Shown: piece after piece, positions 32,335 through 46,145 of the stretch
How positions within the stretch are numbered: position 1 is the first letter of the stretch
Layout: each line of letters begins with the position of its first letter
Assembly: GCA_007115705.1 (NCBI GenBank)
Contig: QXEO01000411.1
Location: 6,115,702-6,179,701 of the forward strand
DNA length: 64,000 nucleotides
Origin: Dactylis glomerata
Lineage: Eukaryota > Streptophyta > Magnoliopsida > Poales > Poaceae
Direction: 5' to 3'
Notes under the pieces: generated by a model
Database searches by the model: none
Seen by the model: only the letters and a program-made list of their open reading frames with translations
Told to the model about the DNA's origin: nothing
Made by a program: the position numbers and the translations under genes

Positions 32335-35078
32335 TTCGCATCTTTTATGCCGCTTCTTAAAATGATTATATACTTAGCCCTCGTTGCAGTGTCCGCCACA
32401 ATATTAACATTGGAACTCATCCAAGTCATCATGGAACTTTCTTCCATCTTATTGTGCCACCTTCTAATCTCAAAACAAATAGCTTAAAAATTGAGATAAA
32501 ATTTTACTTGTATGTGTGACAAAGCCAATGTAACTCATTGCAATGAACCATTTGTCACTTCTGCATACAGAACATATTCTTACTTCTTCGAAAGTGCATA
32601 AGAATATCTTTTACTATTGTCCAACGATCATCATATGAATGCTATAACCTTTAGAGCATTGGACACATCTGGATCTACATATCATGGTATACAAGATTGA
32701 TAAAATCATTCTTGTGGTTTTACTCATCAAGTGTCAAAACAATTGATTCTTGCTCCAACCTCTTCCATGCAACAAGAACCGTTCTTATTGTTTCCATATT
32801 GAATAAATTCAATATTTCATCTATGTACTCTGGCAAAACTATATTAGTGCCTCAATCTATCTGTATAGACATTGATGCTTAATATTCTGGTTTTACCTAA
32901 GTCTTTTATCAAAAACTAATTTTTTTAATGAAAACTTAACAATATCAAGAAAAACACATTATTTCCAATAAACGATATGTCACCTACATAAAGCATTAGA
33001 AATATGTCTTAGCGCTCCCACTTACTTTCTTGTAATACAAGCATCTTCAAATATCTTGATGAAATTAACACTTTAACATTTTCATCATTGAAGATTCCAA
33101 CTTCGCTATGCTTACTTCTACCATAGAAGTTTGCATACATATCTAGGAACCTTTGAATCAACAAAACCCATTGGGTCGTGTCAGGTACACGTCCTTGGTG
33201 TGCATTCCGGTAGAGGAACGTTGTTTTGTTTATTCAACTAACATATCTCTATATGTAATTGTTGCTAGAATAATTCATATGACAAAGTCAGGGCCCATCA
33301 TTGCTTCTTTGTATATTGTTGGTTACTATTATCTAATAATATCTCATCCTCAAATCTTGCTATTTGATTACGACCAACTTGGTTAAATAGGAACTTCGAT
33401 GTTGTGACTACAACATATTGTAGACGCGTGAGCTATGAATGCAGTTGCCGCTTCCAGAACATATTCTGGTGCTGCGCTACTCTGATCAACTTGCTCAGAT
33501 TCAATAACCTCATCAAGTTCTATCTTCCTCCCACTTAAACCTTTCGCAAGAAAACTCCTTCATAAGAAATTCACTTCTTTTAGTGACAATCACTATGTGT
33601 TTGGGTTCATAGTAGAAGGAATACCCATCGACATTCTTTGGGATAACCTACAAAGACTTACTAATCCGATTTTGGTTGTAAACATTTTACACATATGCCT
33701 TGCATACCAAAATTCAAGAAAAAACAACTATAACTTATATGGTGTCATTTCGGCAGATTATGATGGCACTCTATTCAGTGAAAAGTGGTAGTCTCTAAAG
33801 CATAATCCACAAATTATATTGGTAGTTTATTTCATTATTGATCTAACCATGTCAAACAAGGTTTGATTACATCCATCGAAAACTCCATACTCCTATGGTG
33901 TTTATCACGATGCAAGTTTGTGGAACAATTCCTCTAACTCTTAGATGTTTGCTAAACTTGTAACTCAAATATTCTTCTTGATGATCTAATCATACAACTT
34001 GAATATTCTTGTTACAACAATTTTCACTTCATAAATTGAACAATTTCAATTGTTTCATACTTCTATCTCATCAAGTAGATATACCATACATCTATTCGAG
34101 TCATTGATGAAATAGAAAATACACCATGATCGACTTCACCCCATGGACTATATACATCAATATGTATGATCTCCATTTAGTTAGTCACTTGATCTGTCCA
34201 TGGCCTATGAACGGAGTTTAATCGTCTTTAGGAAAAGTCTCACAAGCGTCAATCAATTCAAAATCAAATGACTCGAAAATCTATCAATATAGAATTTCTT
34301 TCATGTTTTGTTTCCAATGTGACTTAAACGGCGGTGTCATATATAAGTGAAATTCGTTTTGTCTGGTGACCTTTAGCATCAGTGTTATAAATGTCTATTT
34401 CACCAACAAGATTTATAATAATCTATCCATCGATTATGGAAGACGGTAATGACATGAACAACAATTGTTCTCATAATACCAGAACAAGATAACAATTATT
34501 AAGTTCATGAAATATCTTGAAGGCTAGGTTTGATGTCGACGAGAAGCACAATAACACTTTTATTTGTATCTCGACATGCATCATTACCATATTCTTTTAC
34601 TAGTTACTTAGGCCATTGTACTTGTTGTATTGTGTTGCTTTGTATGACATTTCATACCAACAAATCAGTATTGAATACCCAAGAATTACATTGTTAACGA
34701 GCAAAAGAATTCATCTATAACATGTATATCATTTATATACCTGAGCTGGACAATTCCAGTCTTTTCCTTTTTCTACCAAATAATTTTGCAGATTCTATTT
34801 AGCATTTCCTCCCTTTTAGAAGAATCTATCGACATCAATAGTGGCGTCAATCATTTGACACATAGTCTAAAGGATTTTTAGTCAAATACTAATAGTCTTG
34901 GATTTTGCACTTTGAAGTGGATCGCCATCATCATATGACTGGTATTCTTCCAGATTCCATTCTTTAGTATTCTTTTGGTATAGCAAAACAATTTAGCCGA
35001 TACCTTTTCATTCGTCCTATCATGACATCTTTCATGATGAAACTACTATAGTTTATAAGGATGAATGCAAGTATAATA
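32335..35078 (-). pseudogene. Decayed Copia RT and integrase region of K
   Basis: No open frames. Around 33000-33200 the minus strand resembles Copia RT of Angela-type elements (by memory of its nucleotide pattern, for example aggaacctttgaatcaa). 34130-34390 is a degenerate second pre-integrase copy, alignable with 32107-32334 (shared attcaaaatcaa and cagtgcc/cggtgtc blocks). Confidence 0.45.
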
Positions 35079-35279
35079 TTAGTTCCCAAACTTTTGGGTG
35101 ATCGGGACGCCTAGCATCTTCAATCTTCTCATATAGTCATACAATATGAGCATATGTTCTTTTACTAAATTATACTTCATCATTTTGCAAACAATCGAAG
35201 TCTTAAATATCAAATATCTTTCACTTCTTATTTGTTTCTGAAACAATTCTTTCAGCTCGATGATCACTTTGATTCTCAA
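35079..35279 (-). pseudogene. gag: Copia Gag fragment of K
   Basis: A 66-residue frame carrying ELFQKQIRSERYLI and HMLILYDYMRRLKMLGVPI, which matches the Copia gag (UBN2-type) pattern in which a 'LF..Q.R.ERY' block is followed by a helix ending 'LE.LG.P'. It is truncated on both sides. Its position between PBS and the pre-integrase remnant is as expected. Confidence 0.6.
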
Positions 35280-36743
35280 ACAATTTTGAAGATCAATTTA
35301 TCATGAAGGCAAACATATGATCTTTAGATACTAAACTTGAATCGTTGCTCTTAGATTAATACAATTTATTAAATCGTATGGAGCAAGCAAGGTTTGCTAA
35401 AGTTTGCAATAGGACTTAATCTTTAGTCTTGATATTCTAACTAAACGGCACTAGACCGGAAAGTGATTATCCAGAATTCTATAGTTCTTTTAACTCAATT
35501 AAGCTAAGTGTCGGTGGAAAACGGTGCCAAAGACTACAACGACTTATGCAAATACAACAAGATTTAGTTCAAGATAATTAGTTCAAGTTAATCAAATTAC
35601 TAATGAACTCCCACTAAATTCAACATCCCTCAAAGTTGTTTAGTGAAGCATGATCCAAATTCACTACACCGAGACCGATCATCACGTGAATGATGTAGCT
35701 TTAATGGTGAACATCAACATGTTGATCATATCATCCATATGACTCATGCTTGACCTTTCGGTCCGTGTGTTCCGAGGCCATGTCTGTACATGCTAGGCTC
35801 GTCAAGTCAAACCCAAGTATTTCCGCGTGTGCAAAACTGGCTTGCACCCGTTGTATGTGAACGTAGAGTTTATAGCACCCGATCATCACGAGATGCTTCA
35901 AAACGACGAACTTTCGCAACGGTGCATACATGGGGAGAACACAATTTTATCTTGATCTTTAAGTGAGGAATCATCTTAAAATGCTACCGTCGCGATCTAA
36001 GCACAATAAGATACATAAAAGGATAAACATCACATGCATATAATTTTATGTGACATGGTATAGCCAATCTCCGCGCCATGATCTCCATCCTGTGCGCGCC
36101 GGCATGATCTCCATCAGTCCACCATGATTGCCTCCACCACGAATAGCAACTACAACTATTGCTAACTACTTAGCGATAAAGTAAAGCTATTACATGGTGT
36201 ATAAGAAGTTGACACGCAGGTCATACACAATTATAAAGACAACCATATGGCTCCTTCCGGTTGTGAACTCATCGACATGCAAGTCGTGAAATATTACAAA
36301 ACATGATCATCGCATACATCACATATATCACATCACATCTTGTGGCTATACCATATCACAAAACACTCCCTGCAAAAACAAGTTAGACGCCTCTACTTTG
36401 TTGTTGCATGTTTTACGTGGCTTATGGGAGTAGCAAGTTAAGAACGATTCTTACCTACAGAAAGCCACAACGGTGATATTATGGTTGCTAACATCCGATG
36501 TAAGTCCCATGACTACTATAGTGAGAGAAACTGGCATCCACCAGCCGCATGTGTGGAACAAGCCACACGTCAAGTGCGGAGCCGGTCTCGCGAACGCGGT
36601 CGCGTAAAGTTGGCCTGGACCGCTTCGATCTCACTATACCGCGCCATAAGAAATACACAACAAGAGGTTTGCAATAGAAAACATCAACGCCCGCAACAAG
36701 CATGTTGCGTTCTACTCGTGAAACACATCTACGCATAGATCTG
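35280..36743 (-). mobile_element. Element K leader and gag remnant
   Basis: Untranslated leader between the PBS and gag. Frames at 35731-35931 and 36488-36817 have no recognisable domain. Confidence 0.45.
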
Positions 36744-36755
36744 GCTCTGATACCA
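36744..36755 (-). other. Primer-binding site of element K (tRNA-iMet)
   Basis: The minus strand reads TGGTATCAGAGC one base from the LTR end. Confidence 0.9.
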
Positions 36756-36756
36756 C

Positions 36757-38477
36757 TGAAGGGATTCGCAGCATAGTAAATCAAAAAATTTCCTACGGAT
36801 GCGAACAAGAAAGCCAAGATCTAATCTAGGAGATGTAATCAACGAGAGAGGTAGATGAGATCTTCATACCCTTGAAGATTCACACAGCGGAAACGTTCAA
36901 TAGAACGTGGTTGACGTAGTCGTACTCGCCGTCTCCTCCTCGCGATCCGATCCGATCCTACGCCGCAAGTGGCGGCGCCTCCGAGAGTTGCACACGTGCG
37001 GTGCAGCGACATCTCCTCCTTCCTTGGTCCAGCAAGTATGGTGGAGAGATAGATTGGATCAGCAGCACGACGGCGTGGTGCTTATGGTGGAGAGTTTCTG
37101 CAGCAGGGCTTCGCCTACGCGCTGTCGCGAGAGAGAGAGAGGGAGGGCAGCAGTTGGCGGCTAGGGTTTAGGTTTTAGAGGGCTGCGCCCTTGCCCCCTA
37201 TATATAGAGGGGTGGCCGGCCAGCTTGGCCTCTCCCCAAACCCTAGGGCGCCGACTTGGAGTAGGAAGAGTGGGGGGCAAGTTTCCCCCCTTCCTTCTTT
37301 GAAGACTCCCTTAGGGTTTCCCCTTGGGCTGGCCGGCTGGGCCTTAGGGGCCTTGTGCGCCTGGCCCAGGGCGGCCAGGGCACTTCCCCTTAGTCCCACG
37401 CAGGCCTCCGTCAAGTGGGCCCACGTTGGTCCCACTCCGGAACCTTCTAGAACCTTCCGGTACAATACCGATAAACTCCGAAACCTTTCCGGAATCCAAA
37501 AACTGCTTTCCTTTATATGAATCTTATTCTCCGGACCATTCCGGAACCTCTCGTGACGTCCTGGATCTCATCCGAGACTCCGAACTAAAACTCATAAACC
37601 AATTATCCATTCTATCCTAGCATCGATACACGTTAAGTGTGTGACCCTACGGGTTCGAGAATATGTAGACATGATCTTCTATCAATAATCAACAGCGGGA
37701 TCTGGAAACCCATATTGACTCCCACATATTCATCGATGATCATATCGAATGAACCACGATGTCAGGATTCAATTAATCCCGTATATGTATTCCCTTCGTC
37801 ACACGATATTTTACTCGCCCGAAATTTGATCGTCGGTATCGCCATACCTAGTTCAATCTCGTTCACAGCAAGTACTTTACTCGTTCCGTAATCCGATATC
37901 ACTTTGTGATTAACTCATTAACCACATGCTTGCAAGCGGTGTTGATATCGATTACCGAGTGGGCCCGAAGTATATCTCTCCGACTTGGGAGGGACAAATT
38001 CCATCTCGATACATACAACCCAACAAGTACTTTCCGATCACCTGAGAGACACCTTTATTATCACCCTCACATAGGATGACGTTTGATGACTTCAAAGCTT
38101 TCTTCCGATACTAGGGAGTTGTATTATCTCATGGTCTAAGGAATACAATACATGACATAGGAAAAGCTTCGCAAAGATGAACACGATGACACGATCTAAT
38201 TGCTCTGCTTTATTTGGGTCTGTCCATCACACCATTCTCCTAATGGTATGATCTCATTATTAATTGACAACTCATGTCTATGGTTAGGAAACCTTAACCA
38301 TCATTAATCAATGAGCTAGTCCAGTAGAGGCGTACTAGGGACACGGTGTTGTTCATAAACCACACAAGTATTAATGTTTCCGCTTAATACAATTATAGCA
38401 TGGAGTATAAACATTATCATGAACAAGAAATATGATAATAACAATATTATTATTGCCTCTAGGGCATATTTCCTTCA
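36757..38477 (-). repeat. 5' LTR of element K
   Basis: Same termini as the 3' copy. Visible differences are about ten substitutions and a C-run length change (near 37285 versus 30595). Confidence 0.9.
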
Positions 38478-39037
38478 CTTAAAACATGGGCATGAAAGAT
38501 ATAATCATGACAATAAGAACTTAGCAACCATGTTGCAAACATGTAAATGAACACAAACAAAAGATCATGATAATGAAACAATGAAAGTCAAACGTGTGTT
38601 CAAATCATAAGGAAAAACATACAAATGGTTTTCAGCTTGTCCTTCAAAGAGAGCAAAACATAAATGCATAGGACACCTCAAAGTTTAAGAGGGCGACTAG
38701 ATACAAATAATTTAAGAACAAGTGAAACCAACAATATGAATCAATCAATGAACTTTGGGACAATGCATATCACACTAAGAATGACAACTATGCTCTCTTA
38801 ATGGTGCATAAAGAAAGAAGGTGGTGACTCAACATAAAAGTAAAAGAAAGGCCCTTCGCAGAGGGAAGCAGTGATTGCAAGTTTTATAACCTTCAAAAAT
38901 TATGGTACTTACCGGCTTTGAGCTCTCATTGCCCCCATCATAAGCATCTTGAATGGTTAAAGTTAATGCGAGAACAATTATGATGCATATGCTTGACAAA
39001 TCATAAGTTGAAAACCTCGTGTCCCGTGAATACGAGT
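38478..39037 (-). mobile_element. Element E internal region, middle piece
   Basis: Non-coding; reverse match to F at about 5690-6240. It ends with cgagt, the target site duplicated by B. Confidence 0.7.
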
Positions 39038-42000
39038 TGTGACGACCCGCCTTTTACTAAAGGCAAATCTCCTGTGTATCTGTGCCATTCCCTGGATCAG
39101 TAGATAGCACCACAGTACAAAATATAGTAATCATTGCAATAGCATCAATATTACATCGTAAATCCAGTTACATAGGTCTTCTACCTTATGAGTACACAGC
39201 ATAAAGCATAGTTGCAGTGAGCTTCCATCTTCATCAAGTGCCACAGGCAGACGTGTTGGAATGTAAGCTCGAGATCCTACTCCTGGTTCCTTACTCGAAA
39301 TAAAACCTGCACGTTTGAATATGCAGCCCCGAAGGGGTCAGTACAATGATGTACTGGCAATTGACACATAATTGGTGGCATTTTTGTGGAAAGACTATAC
39401 TACATGACATTTGGCTGGTGGATCTCAAAGGCTGATTTGCATAAAGCCAATTTTATCCTATAATCCATTTTAATACTTTCTTTCAACAAATTTTATTTTT
39501 CAAGGGTCAAGACAACCCCCATACACTACATACTGGCCGGTATGTAGTTCTGGGCGAAACTCAACAAAGTTTGGAACCTCAGGCACCACCACCCCTTGGA
39601 GTGTATGGTCCTTAGTTCCTACCTAGGGGTTTCTAGACAAATTTTAATAATTCAGAATCGGTGATGAGATTATTCCGTACATTCCATGTCTAGAGACTCA
39701 ATTGTCCATAACCGAGGACACGGCTAATCGATTAGATTTAAAACACCTTGCAAGGGTTGTGCACTTTCACCTTACGATTCATTTTATGCCCATACATAAA
39801 ATGAAACGAGACCTTTTAGAAGGAGAGGGCAACTAACTGGCAAGATCCGTTCCCAACCTATAATTTTTCTACCACCGTCTTCTTGCACCTAGTTGCACCC
39901 CCACATCAAATCAGTCAAGACAGAGCCCATAATGTCATAAGGCTGCACTGGAAGTACACTAAGCATGGAAGACATAGCCATCTCTTTGTTCCTGGGTGGC
40001 CATCCCGAGCGGTACTCTGTTCCCACATCCTCTTTATGAGGCTTGCGTCCCAGAATCCACCTACCTCACCTCATCTTATCAAACCATTCCACCCAGGTGT
40101 TTCATTTTAGTTGAAGTTCTTAACTTTTCACAAAACACTTTTCAAGTGATCTTAGCATGGCATCAATATTAACAAAGTATTTAGCATCCTATCAGGTGGG
40201 GTTTGAGGGATAGCTACACACTACTAGGATCTAAGCATTGGATAAAACAGTTGAGTAAAACACCTATCATGCATACTACAAGAGGTGAACAACTAATGCA
40301 TAAGTAAAAATGGGTGAGGGAGCATGTGTGTCACTTGCCTTTTTGAAGAATACGATTCTTCCACTTCTCTCAACTAAGCACGTAGCTCTTCGCAAAAACT
40401 ATAGCACAAGAAATAGCATACCATAAACAATCCATACAAACACAGTCAAACAAATCAAACAATTAAAAGGTGTTTGTTTAACAATTTAGATTTATGGAGA
40501 TGTTATGCTAGAAAGATATGGCAAGGATCATGATTTGCGAGATATAAATTTGAGAGCTTAGTTGGGAAAGATCAATATGATTTGAGAGAGAATTGGTCTA
40601 GGCAAATATGATTGATGAAGTTTTTATGCTTTATCAAAGCATGAATGAGTTTTAGGAAATGCTCATGTGAAATAAATTACACAAGAGTCAATTTGTGCAA
40701 CTGCAACACCATTGAGTAAATTGACAACAATTACTCTTAAATAGCATCTGCTGCACTTAGGAATTGGGCTAGGTTTTAAGAATGCTTGAACTACTCAATT
40801 AGCACATTTGCAAGTTGAATAGTTCAATACATGTGAACAGAACTAAGTAGGCATTGGATTGTGACGGTCAAGTGATTGGAAAAGATTGATCCTCCAAGAT
40901 TACAATGTAATGATAATAATCCTGGGCTTGGCATAGGCATGAATAGAGTTTAGAATAACCCATGTGAATATATTCACATAGGTATAGAATAGTGCAACAG
41001 AACACTACTGGATAAAGTGTGATAACACTTATTCATAATAGTATAAGTTACACATAGGATTTGGGTGTGTATGACTAATATTTGAGGACATGGCTCAAAT
41101 GGTTTGTTGATCAACATGGTGTATAACGCATGCTATGGTATGGGTTATAACAACTCCATATTAATAGAACCCAAGTTTGAGATGAATTCATATTCTACTC
41201 AAGTAGCACAATTGCAATTTGAATATATACGAATTAGACAAAATATAATGAGTGAGATCTTTATGCTTTATTAAAGCATATTGAATCCTGGAATGTCTCA
41301 TGTGGGTAATTCACATAAGAGACAAAATAGTGTAATAGCAATACTATTGAATAAGTGTGACAACAATTATTCTTAAATAGTACATATATTACACTTATGC
41401 AATGGGCTAGGATTCATGAAGCATTGAGTTACTCAATTAACTCAAATGCAAATTGAATAGTTCAATGCAAGGCTAAGATTGAGTAGACATGAGTAAATGG
41501 CTATAGGTAATGGATGGGTATAGATGATGTTTGAAGACATGGCTTAAGGTTCCTAATGAGTAAATGGGATTGGGTTAAGTACTATGATGTTGATTTGATC
41601 AATACCATAGTAGCAAAGGTAGAAACTAAGATTGAAAGTATCACGCTTTACTCAAATGGCACATTTGTAATTTGAATAAGTGGGTACTATATAAGATTGG
41701 TCTAAGTGAATATGATCTTGATCAAGATGTTGTTTAGATAGACATGACATTGGTTAAAAGTGATCTCAAGATGATATTTGATAGCTAGGTATGATCATAG
41801 GGTTTTCTAAAGTAGAAGGAATCACTGATTGAAATAGAAATATCTATATAGGAATACTCAAATTCTCATATTAGAATTCGAATAATTGTGATATGGTTCA
41901 AGAAATTATGGGAGTGATGCTACTGGATAGCTTGCAGTAGAACAAAGCTACTGCAATTGGAATCACTCAAAAATAAGTTATAGAAATTGAATTATCACCG

Positions 42001-43673
42001 AAATAGTGATTTGGACAAATTTGAATGCACAAAGTGTGTGCACGTATCAAATTTGGAATTTCTTGATCCTATGATGTTCTACAAGTTGATAGGATTCCAA
42101 GGACTACAAATTTGTAATTTTTGGACACCTGGTTCAAAAGATATGAATTTCCAAAGATTTGGACTAAAACTGGTTTCAAACTTCTATTTGAAAATCTGTT
42201 CGAACACAGGCAGGCCACGTGGCTGTTTTTCGTTGGCCCGTACCGGTTCGCCTGGATCTGCACTGAGGACCGTCGGATGAAAAGATGATTGGACGCACTG
42301 GATCAATTGGTACCGATTCGGTTAAGTGGATCTATCTGGCGCGTCAGATCGAAATCGGACGGGCGAGAAGAGTCAGCGTGAGAACCTCACCGATTAGGGT
42401 TTCCTGCAGGTCGCCGGCGGTGAGGTCTCGTCCAGGCGTTGAACGACGGCGACGCTCTGGTGGCTTCTGGCATCGATGAATGGGTGGACGAGCTACGGAA
42501 TGGTGAGGGGAGTCTGATCGTGTGCTCGACGAGGTCCGGGGGGTCTGGCACCATCGCAGGGGAACGACTGGGAGAGTTCCTGGCAGAGGTGATCTTCGGC
42601 CGATGATGTTCGCGTCGTTTGGCTGCAAAATAGGATGAGCCGAGGACTTGATGAGGTGCGCTTGGGTGAGTGAGAGAGAGAGGGACCAGAGAGAAGAGGA
42701 GGGGTACCGTTGGCTCGTCGAATTCGACGGATTTCTGTGGCAGTCACTGCGGACTCCGGCGAGAAATCTCTCTGTGGTTCGTCGATGATTTCGCGAAAGA
42801 GAAAAGGGAGATGGAGGAGGAGTGATGGGGCCTTTTATAGGCGTGGCACGGAGAAGAAACGGGCAGGCAATCAATCGAATTAAAGAGGGGAATTTACAGG
42901 GAGGAGTAACTCGGTCTCCAGGCGTTATTTTTGGCTAAAGGTAGACGATGACCATGCTGACCGGTGGGGCCCGTTTGTCAGCGTGAGAGAAGGAGAGGAG
43001 CGCGTACGCTTTCGGCTGGAGGTGGTGCTGGGCCGTGGCCGCTTCGGTGGCTGGGCCGAAATGGCTCCCCCGAGCCTTTTCTTATTTTCTCTTTTTCTTT
43101 CTCTTTTCTTTTTCTGTTTTCTTATTCCTTTTATAACTTTTGCAATCTGGTTCAAATTGATTCAAATCAATTTGTAAAATTTCCTGGAATTCAACACAGC
43201 AATCTGGAACTGTGAGAAAACAAGTTTTCAGAACAAAGTATGATTTTTAAGAAAAGCTTTACAAATTGGCCAAAGGTCTTGCTTGCATAAAATGATAGAA
43301 AAAGAGTTTGAACTTGATTCTTTCTAAAATAGTAAAATAATAGTTTAAAAAATAATGATTGAGAAACCACACTCAAATATGGTTTGAAAAAGCAACCTTT
43401 ATTGAATAAAGTAAACTTTGTAAAGCAATCTTTTGCAAGCAAGCTTGCATAAAGCTGAATAGGGTTTGAATAAAGGATGGAAAATAGTATTTTGATACTT
43501 GATCTTTCTCAAAGAGGTTCTTCAAGAAATAAATAGAGGATTTTAAATAGTTTTCAAATAAAGCTTTCAAATAAACTCAAAAAGTTTTAAATCCCTGTGA
43601 ATTTTCAATCAGCACAAGCAAAATAAAAACGAAAATTTTCCCCCAAAATTTGATAAAATCTTGGGTCGTTACA
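39038..43673 (-). repeat. 3' LTR of element B
   Basis: Plus-strand ends TGTGACGACCCGCC and GGGTCGTTACA. The ORFs at 42344-42874 and 42964-43215 are copied in the other LTR and have no domain. It contains a host-like GC-rich segment (about 42230-43090) with a minus-strand TATA-like 'ccttttatagg' near 42830. Confidence 0.9.
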
Positions 43674-45534
43674 GACTACCACCCTTAAAAGAAATCTCGT
43701 CCTCGAGATTGGAGAAGGTTAAAAAGAAAGTAGGTATTAGGTTATCTCGGTTTAGGTATCTGGGTGGCTACCACCCTTAAAAGAAAATTCCTCTTGGTGG
43801 TGTCTTGATGCTTCCTTAGGCACTTGCATTTTGTTCCCAGCTTGCATTCACCGTTGTGCGATTTTCCCTGAATCGCCCTTCTCAGAAGTTTTGATGTCCA
43901 CAACTATGCTCAAAAGTGGGCACACCAAGGGTTCCATCCAATTCTGGTGATAAGCAGATATCATCCATCGCGTTGTCATCAACAAGGTAGTCCACATCTT
44001 CATTTACAATAGGTGGGTGTCTATTCACAAATCCGGGCACCAACCTTCCTTATGGGGTTGCTTGAGGTAACCTTACTCTATTGTAGAGCTTTCTATCCAA
44101 CGGGGTAGTTGTTGAACTACTTTGGACACTGAGGAGTCACTCTTTGGTTCAATCAGAGGACCAAGCTGAGTTGTCTCCTCTTTGGGTCATTCAGAAGACC
44201 AAGCTGAGAGGGTATCCTCTCATCATCTCAACTTTCTTATCATCATCCTTAGAGGTTCTTTATCTTATGGTTGCTTCCTTATACCATTTTGATCTTCAAT
44301 TTTCCACGATACCATTCTGTTCTGGTAACCTTCCTGGTTGTTGTACATCTTCCAAGAATATGTATCTAGCCTTTTCTTGGTCGGTCCTCACCAAGGCCAA
44401 GACAGTATACAGGCTATCACCATACTCCTTGTTGCTTTTTAGCTGATTTTCATTGCAGAATCTCAAAATATGACTCAGTGTCAAGTACTGCATGCTTGCC
44501 CCACGAACATGATGAGACCACACATCCCAATGAATTAGGGAGGTATCTCTCTGCAGTCTTCTCAAGCATTTCATAGGGGTAAACAAGGTGGACTCTGTAA
44601 TAGGTACTTGCACCTTTAAGGGATGGAAGGTCGCCTTATAACCAACATTGTTGAACCCATTCAAGTTACCGGAGGAAGTCGTGTTACTTGCCACAGGTAC
44701 CAGATGGTCCTTAAGAATTCCTTTAGCAACCGTCTTCATAGTTGTTGAAAGGCGCTAACAACTTGATCATATCTCGAAGATGAACTCTTTCTCAGGGAAT
44801 AGGGATCTAACGAAGCTCTCATGGGCAGGAAAGTAGTTTCATGGATTTGGAGAGTTGCCTCATAACATCTCAGGTCGGGATAGGGTAGACATCGGTGGCG
44901 TAAAGCTTTGGAAATCAGGAGGCAATCTCATAGGTAGTGGTGGCTATCTCTGTTGTGAATCTCTGGTGAGAAGTGAATCCTCTTTTATAGGCTCGGGGAG
45001 GTAGTCGAACAGGTCACGTAGGGGGTCGAAACGAAGGGTCTTGAAGTGAATCGAACAGACAGTCGCCAAATTTGAACAGTCTTTGTATTCAAAACCCACT
45101 GAGCAACACGTTTCCGATTCATGTAGTCGTTCAAAAGCCCAAGTTCTCACCGTAGTCCTACGTTTTGGCCACTGGCTCACTATAAGGGATGTAACATATT
45201 ATCCTCCTATGGTTAAGGTTTATCGACGTTGTCTCTCATGTAGGTATGTCTCTCTAGACTCACCATTCCTCATACAAGAGCGAACAATATGAGTAGTCGT
45301 CATGGGCGCGAATCCATGTCGCACTCAATCATTACCTCGTATTTGGTTTGGTGCATCTCGCATTCTAACTCTTGGTCAACCTCACTAGCTTTTAAACAAA
45401 AGTTTTGCTGGAAATCGGAACCAAGTTCCCAAATTCTATTTGAATTTTTTTTTAACGAAATCTATCGTTCCTAGCTAGAGGTTTTCAGCAAAGCTCCTGG
45501 CAATAACCCTTAAGTTGTACATCCTTTGGTTTGC
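43674..45534 (-). mobile_element. Element B internal region, 3' non-coding part
   Basis: Starts with gactaccacccttaaaag, repeated at about 43778 (ctaccacccttaaaag). A 147-residue frame at 44296-44739 (minus) has no recognisable domain and may be a fortuitous or decayed coding remnant. No RT or integrase. Confidence 0.5.
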
Positions 45535-45900
45535 CATTTAAGAGGAAATAAAATCATTTCCATTGCTCTGTTTGCTCTTTCCATTGCTCTATTTGCTCTT
45601 TCCATTGCTCTGTTTGCTCTTTCCACCTTTCTTGCCTGAGGTGGGTGGGTAGTTTTACTTCCACATTAGCTACACCTTGGGGTGTCTTCTTATTGTTTGC
45701 GTGGTATCCTTCAGTCAATTTAGCTTACTGGAGTCTTGGGGTATCATCCTTTGTGCAGTCTCTTGCGAAATGTTCCAGTCTCTTGCACTTGAAACACTAC
45801 CTCTTGTTGTTGTACTCTATATCCTTATCTCCAACTGAGGGTCATTGTAGTTGTTCTGTCATTGAGAAAACTTTGGTTTGGGTTTTGGGATAGGTTTGGG
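45535..45900 (-). pseudogene. Decayed zinc-knuckle ORF of element B with a 7-residue repeat
   Basis: A frame with several stops encodes one clean knuckle, CFKCKRLEHFARDC (45755-45796), homologous in position to the tandem-knuckle ORF of element A. Downstream, a 21-bp unit repeated three times (45558-45620) encodes WKEQTEQ-type heptads in the same frame. RNA binding is inferred from the knuckle. Stops on both sides of the knuckle show it is not expressed as one protein. Confidence 0.5.
45558..45620 (-). repeat. Three tandem 21-bp repeats in element B
   Basis: Unit ttccattgctctgtttgctct with one substitution in the second copy. The length is a multiple of three, so it keeps the frame. Confidence 0.85.
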
Positions 45901-46044
45901 TCTTAGCATAGATAAGAATTAGATAGAAGGGATCTAAAGAAGATTCCTACCCAAACACAACAGATCAAAACAATTCATCCTACAAGCAATATCCAACAAA
46001 CATCCATCATATCAAGCAAACTAGTTTTCACACAAACGGGGAGG

Positions 46045-46073
46045 TACGATCATCCACAAGTCGGTATGATCAT
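46045..46073. repeat. Inverted repeat between the ORFs of element B
   Basis: gtacgatcat / ggtatgatcat arms, imperfect, at the same place as 10480-10508 in A and 58781-58809 in D. Confidence 0.45.
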
Positions 46074-46145
46074 AAACGTCTATTACACGTCGTTGCTTAT
46101 TAAAATTACTAAATGGAAGTCCAACTAAGGTTTCTTGGTACTCTT

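Larger units (their letters stand above)
30063..38477 (-). mobile_element. Element K: Copia retrotransposon, degenerate but recently inserted
   Basis: An 8.4-kb element with 1.72-kb LTRs (30063-31785 and 36757-38477) and a perfect target duplication CTTAA (30058-30062 and 38478-38482). The minus-strand LTR start TGAAGGAAATATGCC and the initiator-Met PBS are BARE/Angela-like features. The internal region (31786-36756) has no long ORF; only a pre-integrase fragment, a gag fragment and RT-like traces remain. The LTRs differ at about ten sites, so a coding-dead element moved recently, presumably with enzymes in trans. Confidence 0.9.

Noticed and set aside
42344..43215. ORFs up to 176 aa repeated in both B LTRs
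   Set aside because: They are LTR sequence copied twice; low-complexity Ser/Arg/Pro content and no recognisable domain.
44296..44739. 147-aa minus-strand ORF in B as a functional protein
   Set aside because: No domain and no visible counterpart in A or D; left as a remnant.
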